Source: an uncultured Caulobacterales bacterium (GTDB lineage: Bacteria; Pseudomonadota; Alphaproteobacteria; Caulobacterales; Maricaulaceae). From it: a stretch of DNA of 64,000 nt. The DNA lies in NCBI GenBank assembly GCA_937928165.1, contig CALFVT010000002.1, positions 372,001 through 436,000 of the forward strand, in the 5' to 3' direction. Under the pieces are notes generated by a model. The model worked only from the letters and a program-made list of their open reading frames with translations. It had not been told where the DNA came from and did no database searches. This document shows, in pieces, positions 7,555-15,892 of this stretch (its first letter is position 1; the number at the start of each line of letters is the position of its first letter). Both the position numbers and the translations under genes were made by a program.

Positions 7555-9318
7555 ATGAGCCTGTTACTTGGGGTGTTGATTGGGGCCTTATTTGGCGTGT
7601 TATCGCGTTTTGTGACGGGGCGTTGGGTTTACGTTGTAATCTTTCTTATTGGAAATACAGCTTATACGTGGCTCAGCTTACCTGTGTTACAATATGGATT
7701 TACGGACTTAACTTGGATATTCTTATTTAATTCTGTTGCTCTTTTGAGCTTAAGCTATGGAATATCGTCTATTAAACCCGGGCGCAAATCAAAGACGTTT
7801 AATAGATCACCTTTAGGCGGAAGTCTTAGCGCTGTAATGATGGGAGTAAGCTTAATTGCACTCATTATCATCCCGTTTTTTACGTCTTTTGCGGGTTTTC
7901 ATGCGAAGCAATATTATGACCTACCAGGCGCTATAGCTGTTGGTGAGTTCTCTGATGATGTTGCGGCCATTGATATGTCGCAAGTTCGCCGCGTTGACGG
8001 TTCGCTTGCGCGTAATTTGGCGGATAAACGCCTTGGAGAAGACCGCGGCCTAGGGAGCCGCGTGGATGTGGGACGCATGTCAATCCAAGCTGTAAATGGT
8101 GAGCTGTTTTGGGTGGGGCCCTTAAATCATTCAAAGTTTCGCCGCTGGCTGGATAACCGAAAGGGTACGCCCGGCTATGTCATGGTGTCGGCGAGTAATG
8201 AAAATGATGTTCGGCTTGTGACGAAACTTGGAAATACTCCAATTAACTTACGTTATAATATGGGCGCTTATTTTAGTGATAAGCCTCAAAGATACGTCTA
8301 TGATCAGGGTTATGCGAGGCATGGTTTAACGGATTGGAGTTTTGAAATTGATGATACGGGCCGTCCTTATTATGTCATTACAGATTATAAAAAACGTATA
8401 GGATTTAAAGGGGCTGATGCAAACGGCCTTATCATTTTGGACGTTCAAACAGGCGAGATAAAACCATATCCAATTAATAAAGCGCCCGAATGGGTTGACC
8501 GTATTCAACCCGCGCCGATTATTCGCCGTCAACTTCGTGATTGGGGCCGTTATAAAGATGGCTGGGTTAATTCATGGCTCGGAGCTGATGGCGTTTTAAA
8601 ACCAACGGACGGAATGTCTTTAGTTTATGGTAATGATGGTCAATCCTATTTTTATACAGGGATGCAATCTATAGGGTCGGATGAAGGCACGGTCGGCTTT
8701 GTGTTGGTTAATACACGCACTAAACAAATGAAACTTTATGAACAAGCGGGCGCGACGGAAACAGCGGCACGTAATTCGGCTGAAGATGAATTTCAAGACT
8801 TTGGCTACCACGCGACAAATCCGATACTCTATAATATTGGGGGAATACCCACTTATTTTATGACGCTAAAAGCAAGTTCTGGCCTTGTTAAAGCTGCGGC
8901 CTTCGTATCGGTGGAAGATTATAGTTTGGTTGGTTCAGGTAAAACAACGGAAGTGGCACTTCGTAGCTATAATCAAGTTTTAAGGGGGCGAGGTAATTCG
9001 GTCGCCATTAGTGATATTGAAGACTACCAAACAATATCGGGTACTGTGGCTCGTGTTCAGCAGGAAGTCACCAACGAAACAGTTACTTATTATTTTCTTT
9101 TGCAAGAAAACCCAGACCAAATCTTTGCTGTGCCGAGTGACCTTGCCCCTTTTGTACGCATGACGCAGGTAACAGACAAATTAGAACTATCATTTCAAAG
9201 TGTAGATAACGCGGTTGTAGACGTTCTTACTTTTGATAATATGTCCCTACAGGCCCATCAGTCCGGCTTGCAAGACGTTATAGACACGCGCGTTGAAGGG
9301 ACAAAGGGGCAACCCTAA
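7555..9318 (+). CDS. Membrane-anchored protein of unknown function
   Basis: A 587-residue protein with a strong AGGAGG ribosome site 5 bases before the ATG. The first 125 residues hold about four hydrophobic helices (start to about residue 70, then about 90-120). The remaining 460 residues are hydrophilic, without obvious helices, and rich in beta-like Tyr/Gly/Asp segments such as GLIILDVQTGEIKPYPI and DDTGRPYYVITDY. This suggests an extracytoplasmic domain, perhaps beta-propeller-like, tethered to the inner membrane. I see no catalytic motif and do not recognise the family. It stands alone between the NADAR gene and fabI, whose stop codon is 2 bases away on the other strand. Confidence 0.75.
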   Translation: MSLLLGVLIGALFGVLSRFVTGRWVYVVIFLIGNTAYTWLSLPVLQYGFTDLTWIFLFNSVALLSLSYGISSIKPGRKSKTFNRSPLGGSLSAVMMGVSLIALIIIPFFTSFAGFHAKQYYDLPGAIAVGEFSDDVAAIDMSQVRRVDGSLARNLADKRLGEDRGLGSRVDVGRMSIQAVNGELFWVGPLNHSKFRRWLDNRKGTPGYVMVSASNENDVRLVTKLGNTPINLRYNMGAYFSDKPQRYVYDQGYARHGLTDWSFEIDDTGRPYYVITDYKKRIGFKGADANGLIILDVQTGEIKPYPINKAPEWVDRIQPAPIIRRQLRDWGRYKDGWVNSWLGADGVLKPTDGMSLVYGNDGQSYFYTGMQSIGSDEGTVGFVLVNTRTKQMKLYEQAGATETAARNSAEDEFQDFGYHATNPILYNIGGIPTYFMTLKASSGLVKAAAFVSVEDYSLVGSGKTTEVALRSYNQVLRGRGNSVAISDIEDYQTISGTVARVQQEVTNETVTYYFLLQENPDQIFAVPSDLAPFVRMTQVTDKLELSFQSVDNAVVDVLTFDNMSLQAHQSGLQDVIDTRVEGTKGQP

Positions 9319-9320
9319 CT

Positions 9321-10151
9321 CTAACCCTCCAGACTCTCCCGAAGGGGTGTTTCTTGGGGCATGGCTATAGCGTGGAAGCCGCCGTCGACGTGGTGGGTTT
9401 CTCCTGTGCAGGAGAGGCCCAAATCTGAGAGCAGGTAAAGGGCAGCGCCGGCGACGCCCATGGGGTCTGTATGATCCTGCATGGCGGCGGCGGCTTTGTT
9501 AAAGCGGAACATATGGCGGCCAGAGCCGATACCGGCGGCGGCGAGGGTTTTAATCGGCCCCGCAGAAATCGCGTTGACCCGAATACCGCGCGGGCCAAGG
9601 TCGGCGGCCATATAGCGCGTGCTGGCTTCAAGGGCGGCTTTGGCTACGCCCATAACGTTGTAATTGGGCACAACCCGCTCACTGCCGAGATAGGTCAGGG
9701 TGACCATGGCTCCGCCGTTATTCATAATCTCACTGGCGCGGCGTCCCGCATCAACAAAGCTATAGGCGGAAATATCCAGCGCAGATTTAAACCCGTCCCG
9801 TGTGGTGTTTTCAATAAAGCTCCCCGCGAGTTGGTCTTTACCGGCAAAGGCAATCGCGTGGACAAGGAAATCGATCTTTCCCCATTTGTCTTTAAGCGTG
9901 TTAAATGTGGCGTCCATTTGATCGTCACTGGTCACGTCGCAATCACATAATGTGTCTGAGCCTACGCTTTCAGCGAGCGGCGCGACGCGGCGCAGGAGTT
10001 TATCCCCTTGGTAAGTGAAAGCGAGTTCTGCCCCTTGGGCCGCGAGCTGGCGGGCAATGGCCCATGCGATAGAGTTTTTATTGGCGACGCCCATAATCAA
10101 CCCGCGCTTGCCGGCCATTAATGTACCTGTTGGAAAATTTTGATCGCTCAT
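9321..10151 (-). CDS. fabI: Enoyl-[acyl-carrier-protein] reductase (NADH)
   Basis: A 276-residue SDR-type enoyl-ACP reductase, the last step of each fatty-acid elongation cycle. The N-terminal GVANKNSIAWAIA replaces the classic TGxxxGIG, as in all FabI. The catalytic pair is in the YNVMGVAKAALE segment (Tyr-x6-Lys). I start at the ATG at 10151 because GAGGCGAG precedes it; an in-frame ATG lies 12 bases further up. It is downstream of the TadG-like gene on the same strand, but a hairpin lies between them. Confidence 0.96.
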   Translation of the reverse strand: MSDQNFPTGTLMAGKRGLIMGVANKNSIAWAIARQLAAQGAELAFTYQGDKLLRRVAPLAESVGSDTLCDCDVTSDDQMDATFNTLKDKWGKIDFLVHAIAFAGKDQLAGSFIENTTRDGFKSALDISAYSFVDAGRRASEIMNNGGAMVTLTYLGSERVVPNYNVMGVAKAALEASTRYMAADLGPRGIRVNAISAGPIKTLAAAGIGSGRHMFRFNKAAAAMQDHTDPMGVAGAALYLLSDLGLSCTGETHHVDGGFHAIAMPQETPLRESLEG

Positions 10152-10231
10152 AGCTCGCCTCATCTGTCAATTTACGCCATGATTTAAGCGAATTTTTAGG
10201 CTATGGCTAGAGGAAACCGCGCCGCGCGAGG

Positions 10232-10250
10232 AAATAGCGATTAGCTATTT
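10232..10250. terminator. Hairpin between the TadG-like gene and fabI
   Basis: AAATAGC-gatta-GCTATTT forms a perfect 7-bp stem about 20 bases downstream of the stop of the minus-strand TadG-like gene. It has no long T-run. It may end that transcript or form a structured fabI leader. Confidence 0.4.
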
Positions 10251-10271
10251 TGGCGCTTTGTTTCTTAGGGC

Positions 10272-11474
10272 CTATTCCGAGAGGTAAACAAGGCTGAACT
10301 CTGTATTCTCATCTATCGGGTTTTCAATATTTAATGCTGAATCATTAAGTATGAGTGAGCCGACAATAAGCTGCAAGTTACGAGAGCGTATGGTACTTCC
10401 GCCGTTGACAGTAACGTCTTTACTGGGAAGATATATTGTACCTTCAAAATCAAATCCGTTTTCATCATGAAATATGAAATTTCTGCGGCTTAATCCGGGG
10501 CGCTCTGTAAAAAGAATATCCGCATAATCTCCGCTTGTCGGAGCTTTTAATTGACCCTGTATGGAGCTGTTCCAATTAAAGCGGGAATTATCGTCATTAA
10601 GATAAAAGGTAATTTCATCGCCTTGTAGAAAGCTGCCGTCAATACTCCATATGCTATTGTTTAAAACATAGGTTCCGGGCGCAAGGTTGATACGGTTGAC
10701 GCCGGAGTTAAAATTGAAACTCCCGCAATAAACGCCGGGATTTAAATTGACCACCGGAACATTATAGACACGGCCAGAGTGCGTGCAGCTTGTATTTGGC
10801 ACCGGCAGTCCAGCTGAATAGGGATCCTCGGCAACATTACAATTCGTCTCAATACGGCCTCTAAATGATCCGTTAGAGTTATCAACTATGGATGAGCCTG
10901 CCATGCAGAGTCTCTCTACATTAATGTCTGTTCCTCCATTTATGGTCAGCGCCGGGTTTCTGACAGAATGTGAATGTATCTCGCAGCCGGGTGCATCAAT
11001 TTCCGCCCCGCCGTTAATTACAACCCCAGGCTGGGCATTCGGGTTTAAGGAAATTATACAAGGAAATGCTTCTGGTAAGGAAACATTGGCTCTGGAGGAT
11101 ACGCGAATTGTGACCATATCCGAGGGTAAAATACCGGCAAAAAATAAGGGAAGGTTTGCCACAGCGATGCCGTGGACGACGTCGTTACTTTCGCTAAAAC
11201 CTAAAGCAATATTACTGAGCCGTTTATTTGAAATATTACTATGAAAGGCAGCGTTTCCAACACTGTTATGTTCGTCTTCATCGGCATTAATCGCCGCTGC
11301 AAGGACGGCGCTGTCGAGAGCTGTCTGAAGCTCTCTTTTGGCATTATAGCTCATGAGGCTGTCAGTTGATAAACCGACGCATAATAAAAGCGCAAGAATG
11401 CCTCCAGCAAAGATAACAGAAACATTTGCGTCTATATTATTTATTATTTCATTTGATTTTCTTATTTTTATCAT
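10272..11474 (-). CDS. TadG-like pilus-assembly protein with a beta-helix-like C-terminus
   Basis: A 400-residue protein. Residues 1-60 resemble the TadE/TadG N-terminus: a hydrophobic helix (VSVIFAGGILALLLCVGLSTD) followed by NAKRELQTALDSAVLAAA, the usual alpha-helical continuation. The rest has recurring short beta units (INGGAEIDAPGCEIHS, INGGTDINVERL, VTVNGGSTIRSR) that look like a right-handed beta-helix, with several Cys. TadG proteins are inner-membrane anchored parts of Flp/Tad pilus systems. No other tad gene is in the window, so this one is orphaned here. It is divergent from rarA across 151 bases. Confidence 0.7.
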   Translation of the reverse strand: MIKIRKSNEIINNIDANVSVIFAGGILALLLCVGLSTDSLMSYNAKRELQTALDSAVLAAAINADEDEHNSVGNAAFHSNISNKRLSNIALGFSESNDVVHGIAVANLPLFFAGILPSDMVTIRVSSRANVSLPEAFPCIISLNPNAQPGVVINGGAEIDAPGCEIHSHSVRNPALTINGGTDINVERLCMAGSSIVDNSNGSFRGRIETNCNVAEDPYSAGLPVPNTSCTHSGRVYNVPVVNLNPGVYCGSFNFNSGVNRINLAPGTYVLNNSIWSIDGSFLQGDEITFYLNDDNSRFNWNSSIQGQLKAPTSGDYADILFTERPGLSRRNFIFHDENGFDFEGTIYLPSKDVTVNGGSTIRSRNLQLIVGSLILNDSALNIENPIDENTEFSLVYLSE

Positions 11475-11625
11475 GTTTCACCACCGCCGCGATGGTTGTA
11501 TTCAAAGAACATTAAAACAACACTGCTGATTATGATTAATATTTATCTAAATTTAACATTAACCCTCATATTTAAGGAGCGGCTCGGCTCTTGTTCTTAT
11601 ATTTATATGGGCTTATGGCTTTTAT

Positions 11626-12942
11626 ATGAGCGATTTATTCCAAGCCTCTAATTTATCGGATAATGCCCCACGCCCGCTCGCAGATCGGCTACGTCCGCAA
11701 AGTCTTGCTGATGTGGTTGGCCAAGATCACCTGCTCGGCGAAGCCGCGCCAATGGGCCGGCTTTTAGCGGGGGGTCATTTAACCTCTCTTATATTATGGG
11801 GGCCGCCAGGGGTTGGAAAGACGACAATCGCGCGGCTTTTGGCCCAGCATAGTGATTTAAGTTTTGTTCAGATATCGGCAGTTTTTTCTGGTGTGTCCGA
11901 TTTGCGCAAAGTCTTTGATGCGGCTCAATCGCGCCGAGAGACAGGGCAGGGGACGTTATTATTTGTTGATGAAATTCACCGCTTTAATAAATCCCAACAA
12001 GACGCCTTTTTGCCCTTTGTAGAACGCGGCGTGATTACTCTGATCGGCGCGACAACGGAAAACCCGTCTTTTGAACTCAACGGCGCGCTCTTATCGCGGG
12101 CGCAGGTTTTCGTGCTAAATCCGCTAGATGATAAGGCCTTATGCCAATTAACTATGCGGGCAGAGGCCGAAATGTCTCGCCGCCTACCGCTGACCGATGA
12201 CGGCCGGCAGGCTTTGATTGATTTTGCCGGCGGTGATGGGCGCTATTGTCTAAACCTCTGCGAGATTATATTTAATGCTGTGGCTGAGAGTGATGACGAT
12301 CTTGACGCGGCGGCAAGCGCGCAGCTTTTACAAAAACGTGCCCCTGCTTATGATAAATCGGGGGAGCAACATTATAACCTCATCTCCGCTTTACATAAAT
12401 CTATTCGCGGCTCTGATCCGGACGCTGCGCTTTATTGGGTCTTTCGCATGCTTAACGGCGGGGAGGACCCGCTTTATATTGGCCGCCGTCTCGTGCGCAT
12501 GGCCAGCGAAGATATTGGCCTCGCGGACCCGTCGGCCTTACCCCAATGCCTTGCTGCTGTCGAAGCCTTCCGCCTGCTTGGGGGCCCTGAAGGGGAGCTA
12601 GCTCTGGCCCAAGCGGTGATTCATCTGGCCTGCGCACCGAAATCAAATGCAGCCTATATGGCCAGTAAAGCGGCGATACGCCTTGCCAAAGATACGGCCA
12701 AGCTTGGCCCGCCCATGCATATTCGTAATGCCCCGACCAAGATGATGAAATCCCAAGGCTATGGTGAGGGCTATATTTATGACCCTGATACGCCGGAAGG
12801 CTTTTCCGGACAGAATTACTTTCCTGACGAAATGAGTTCCCGCCCGTCTTTTTATGATCCCGTCTTGCGCGGACGAGAAAAGGCCATTGCTGCTCACCTT
12901 GATTACTTAGCTAAGCTCCGCGCAGGTAAGAATGCCTCATAA
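11626..12942 (+). CDS. rarA: Replication-associated recombination protein A (AAA+ ATPase)
   Basis: A 438-residue RarA/MgsA, the homologue of eukaryotic WRNIP1, which acts at stalled replication forks. Walker A is GPPGVGKT (59-66), Walker B is LLFVDEIHRFN (about 112), and sensor 1 is GATTENPSF. The C-terminal half has the family tetramerisation region (GSDPDAALYW, then IGRRLVRMASEDIGLADP). The protein is full length and nothing is odd. The stop is 31 bases from the convergent MBL-fold gene. Confidence 0.96.
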   Translation: MSDLFQASNLSDNAPRPLADRLRPQSLADVVGQDHLLGEAAPMGRLLAGGHLTSLILWGPPGVGKTTIARLLAQHSDLSFVQISAVFSGVSDLRKVFDAAQSRRETGQGTLLFVDEIHRFNKSQQDAFLPFVERGVITLIGATTENPSFELNGALLSRAQVFVLNPLDDKALCQLTMRAEAEMSRRLPLTDDGRQALIDFAGGDGRYCLNLCEIIFNAVAESDDDLDAAASAQLLQKRAPAYDKSGEQHYNLISALHKSIRGSDPDAALYWVFRMLNGGEDPLYIGRRLVRMASEDIGLADPSALPQCLAAVEAFRLLGGPEGELALAQAVIHLACAPKSNAAYMASKAAIRLAKDTAKLGPPMHIRNAPTKMMKSQGYGEGYIYDPDTPEGFSGQNYFPDEMSSRPSFYDPVLRGREKAIAAHLDYLAKLRAGKNAS

Positions 12943-12973
12943 TATATGAGTATAAGCTTTGTAGAGGCCTTCG

Positions 12974-14062
12974 TTATTTTCGCTGATAACAAAACTGCCC
13001 GGCATCATTTAAAGTGCGGCGAATAAGCCCGCGGGTTTTCAGGCAGTTTAGGTGGGCCACCGCCTCACCTACGGCCATGATGCGGTTGCCGTCGTTAATT
13101 TGGCGGCGAAATAAAATGGAGTAAACACTCGTTGCCATCTGTGGGCGTTGGCAAAATTCCGTTAATCTCTCAAGGGCTTTTTCATGATGGGAAATTAACT
13201 TATCTAACCGCTTATGCGCGCCGTAAAAGGGAATGCCGTGGGCCGGGGCGATAAGTGTGTCCTCTGGCAGGGCCGCTTTTAATTTATGGCAAGAGCTAAT
13301 CCAGTCCTCAAGCGGATTGGCTTCTGGCTCTGTTGGCCAGACGGATACATTAGAGCTTATGTTGGGCAAGATTTGATCGCCGGATAAAAATAGGCCAAGA
13401 TCTTCGCAATATAGGCAAGCATGTTCTGGGGAATGGCCTGCACCGGTAATGACGCGCCAGCGGCGATCATTAATCATAAGATCGTCGCCGTCTTGAAGGC
13501 GGTCATAACTTTGCGGCATGGGCGAAATCGCTTTACCAAAGCCGCCAAAGCGAAGTTTATAAATTTCGATTTGATCTGGGCTTAAGCCGGCTTTTTGGTA
13601 GAACTTAAGCCCATCTGCTGGGGCTTCTCGGCCTGTATCTGCTGCCAAAAGACGGCAAAGAAAATACTCCCCGCGAGTCATTAAAAGGGGGGCGTCAAAG
13701 CGGCGGCGCATCCACCCCGCAAGCCCGGCGTGATCTGGGTGAAGATGGGTAACAATAATGCGGTTGACGGGCCGCCCGCCCATGAGGACTTTAAAATGAT
13801 GCTCCCATAGGGTGCGGGTTGCGCGGCTCGCAATGCCCGTATCGACCACAACCCATCCGTCCCCGTCTTTCAGGGCGTAAAGATTAATATGATTAAGCCC
13901 TGTCATCGGTAAAGAAAACCGCAGCCAAAACACGCCGTCTGCAATTTCAGTAACATTACCGGTTTCCGGCGGGCTGTCTTGGATAAAGCGTAAAAGCTTG
14001 GTTGAATTATCTTTTGGCGCGGTTAGGCTGTCATCCGGCGCAGTTTTGGGCGGCTGTATCAT
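12974..14062 (-). CDS. MBL-fold metallo-hydrolase
   Basis: About 362 residues from the ATG at 14062; an in-frame ATG at 14143 would add 27 residues with no family character. The metal-binding motif is THLHPDHAG (His106, His108, Asp110, His111). A further His is in GAGHSPEHACLY, the bridging Asp in LFLSGDQILP, and the last His in APAHG. All zinc ligands of the beta-lactamase fold are therefore present. The C-terminal 90 residues look like the winged-helix domain found in LACTB2-like proteins (VYSILFRRQ, then GEAVAHLNCLKTRGLI). The substrate is unknown; a thioester or RNA are possible for this branch. Confidence 0.88.
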   Translation of the reverse strand: MIQPPKTAPDDSLTAPKDNSTKLLRFIQDSPPETGNVTEIADGVFWLRFSLPMTGLNHINLYALKDGDGWVVVDTGIASRATRTLWEHHFKVLMGGRPVNRIIVTHLHPDHAGLAGWMRRRFDAPLLMTRGEYFLCRLLAADTGREAPADGLKFYQKAGLSPDQIEIYKLRFGGFGKAISPMPQSYDRLQDGDDLMINDRRWRVITGAGHSPEHACLYCEDLGLFLSGDQILPNISSNVSVWPTEPEANPLEDWISSCHKLKAALPEDTLIAPAHGIPFYGAHKRLDKLISHHEKALERLTEFCQRPQMATSVYSILFRRQINDGNRIMAVGEAVAHLNCLKTRGLIRRTLNDAGQFCYQRK

Positions 14063-14318
14063 AAGGCAGATTATATCCTGTTTAGATATAAATAGAAATG
14101 ACCAATGCAGGTTTTTCAGGCAATGATGACGTGCTGACTTCAAAGACTGATGAGAATAATATAGAGGTAGCTTGTGGGGCGTGAGATGATCGGGATGAAA
14201 ACATAGCTAACCCGTCCCCTCGTTAAGGCGTGACGCTCTTGTCTTACTATATCTGGCTTATTCTATACGGTAGAGACTTTTATGAGAGATTCTTATGTTT
14301 GCGGAGAATAAATGTAAA

Positions 14319-14341
14319 AGACCCCGGGCTTGCCGGGGTCT
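14319..14341 (-). terminator. Rho-independent terminator of the beta-propeller lipoprotein gene
   Basis: A perfect 9-bp stem, AGACCCCGG/CCGGGGTCT with a 5-base loop, followed on the minus strand by TTTTAC. It lies about 105 bases after the lipoprotein stop codon. Confidence 0.8.
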
Positions 14342-14347
14342 AGGGAG

Positions 14348-14373
14348 TATATCTCGGGTTTAACCGAGATATA
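14348..14373. terminator. Second hairpin next to the lipoprotein terminator
   Basis: TATATCTCGG pairs perfectly with CCGAGATATA over 10 bp. It has no T-run of its own and sits 6 bases from the neighbouring terminator, so it may protect the 3' end of the transcript. Confidence 0.55.
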
Positions 14374-14445
14374 GGGGGACTTTTATCTAAGGTGTGTAGA
14401 GTTTAAACGATTTTTTAAAAATGTTTAAACCTAGGTCAGCCTTGG

Positions 14446-15780
14446 TTATGGTAATAATAAAAGGCCGTAAGTTCCAAGCTTAGGCATGCCTGAAACGGTC
14501 TGCCGGAGTGTTAAATCACCATTGGACTGAATATCGAAAATGGCAGCTTGCCCTTGATTTCCAACGAGTTGATAAAGTGTCTTCCCATCCGCGCTGACGT
14601 TAAGATCACCAAAGAAAAGTGTTTCACTTTCGTCTTTATAGGCGGTTGCATTTTTCAATGTGGCGACACCATTATCAGCAATGTCAAATGAGCTAATAGA
14701 GCTGGAGAGGGCATTGGCGGCCCAGAGTGTTTTCCCATCAGGTGATAAGACAACCCAGCAGTTGGCTAATTCGCCCCCTTCAACGGCGGTACCAGTTAAA
14801 ACGTCACCTGATACGAGCGATAGTGACCCGTTCTGCGCTAGCTTATAAGTCGATAAGGACCCCGTTTGCCAGGAATATAAAGGGCTTTGAACGACGCTGC
14901 CGTCCCCTTCACGTAGAGTATATTCTGGGGTTAAAAACCGCGCTTCGGACATGACGATAATGTCGCCGCCGTCGGCACTTGGTTTTAAATCAAACCCAAC
15001 AGGAATAGCGTGAAAACGCCCGTCTGTTTTTGGCGAATCAATAACGGAAACCGGCTCATTTGATAAACGACCATTATTAAGCGCAAAAGTCTTGATTTTA
15101 CCTGTCACAAGTTCACTGACGATAACAAAGCGGCCGTCCGAGGAAAATTTAACAGTCGAAGGCCTGGCTTGTAGATCTCTTCGGTTGTCCTGCGTTGACA
15201 CAAGACGTCCGTTGATGATTTTGAATAAACCAAGGCTGCCTTTCATATTGCTATCACCCACGCTCGCGACCACAACGTGATCGGCATGCATAGCGACGCT
15301 AATTGGGAATAAGTCGGTTGCGGGGGCTGTGTTAACGGTTGAAATTTCGTCATTCTCGCCGCGTTTCATTAATGAAATTGTCGCATTACCTGGGTTTACA
15401 ACAACGATATTTTTACCGTCCTGCGATGCAGATATTGAATAGGCTGAAATTAACGGGTCGTCCCCATTGGCCAAAGGATTTGTCGCATCTTTTTGCAAAG
15501 CCGGAATTTCAAGGTCGCCCGTCCCTGTTCCGCCTGTTTTATACTCTCCTGCCATGGCATATTGACCATTGGTTTCACTTGAAAACTTATATATTGTATT
15601 GGCATCTGCCTTGTTAGATACAATAAAAAAGTCTGGTCCGGCAACGCTTTGCTGTATGGATGATTGTGTCGCTACACTTGTTGTTTTGGACGGAATATTT
15701 AGTCCTGAATTACAAGAAATTAGTAATCCGCAACTTATAATTGAAGCTGTAGATAGAATGATATGTTTCTTAATAGTCAT
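14446..15780 (-). CDS. Beta-propeller lipoprotein (lactonase/YVTN-like)
   Basis: A 444-residue secreted lipoprotein. The N-terminus has a Lys-rich start, a hydrophobic core and a lipobox-like LISC ending at Cys23, so it should be lipid-anchored. The body has repeated blades of the seven-bladed lactonase type: SASQDGKNIVVVNPGNATIS, KFSSDGRFVIVSEL, LSPDGKTLWAANALSSSIS and VSADGKTLYQLVGNQG. Family members include 6-phosphogluconolactonase-like and YVTN surface proteins. No catalytic site is assignable. It is monocistronic, with its own terminator hairpins. Confidence 0.82.
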   Translation of the reverse strand: MTIKKHIILSTASIISCGLLISCNSGLNIPSKTTSVATQSSIQQSVAGPDFFIVSNKADANTIYKFSSETNGQYAMAGEYKTGGTGTGDLEIPALQKDATNPLANGDDPLISAYSISASQDGKNIVVVNPGNATISLMKRGENDEISTVNTAPATDLFPISVAMHADHVVVASVGDSNMKGSLGLFKIINGRLVSTQDNRRDLQARPSTVKFSSDGRFVIVSELVTGKIKTFALNNGRLSNEPVSVIDSPKTDGRFHAIPVGFDLKPSADGGDIIVMSEARFLTPEYTLREGDGSVVQSPLYSWQTGSLSTYKLAQNGSLSLVSGDVLTGTAVEGGELANCWVVLSPDGKTLWAANALSSSISSFDIADNGVATLKNATAYKDESETLFFGDLNVSADGKTLYQLVGNQGQAAIFDIQSNGDLTLRQTVSGMPKLGTYGLLLLP

Positions 15781-15862
15781 TATGTCTCCCTATAAATACT
15801 ATATGCAGGCCGCTCATTTCGGCGGTTATGCAATGTGCGGCAATTTAGACTATTAGGGGGGT

Positions 15863-15877
15863 GAAGCTAATAGCTTC
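15863..15877. terminator. Short hairpin downstream of cobT
   Basis: GAAGCT-aat-AGCTTC is a perfect inverted repeat 16 bases past the cobT stop (minus strand) and upstream of the lipoprotein gene. It lacks a T-run. It could be a weak terminator or an operator. Confidence 0.35.
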
Positions 15878-15892
15878 TAGTAATGTCTATTA

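Larger units (their letters stand above)
14063..14445. other. Intergenic region with two hairpins
   Basis: This 383-base stretch has no convincing gene. It separates the MBL-fold gene from the beta-propeller lipoprotein gene, both on the minus strand. It holds two strong hairpins (14319-14341 and 14348-14373), and the remaining 250 bases probably contain the MBL gene promoter. Confidence 0.6.

Noticed and set aside
9471-9950. Plus-strand 159-codon frame antisense to fabI
   Set aside because: It is a Gly-rich shadow of fabI with no ribosome site or family character.
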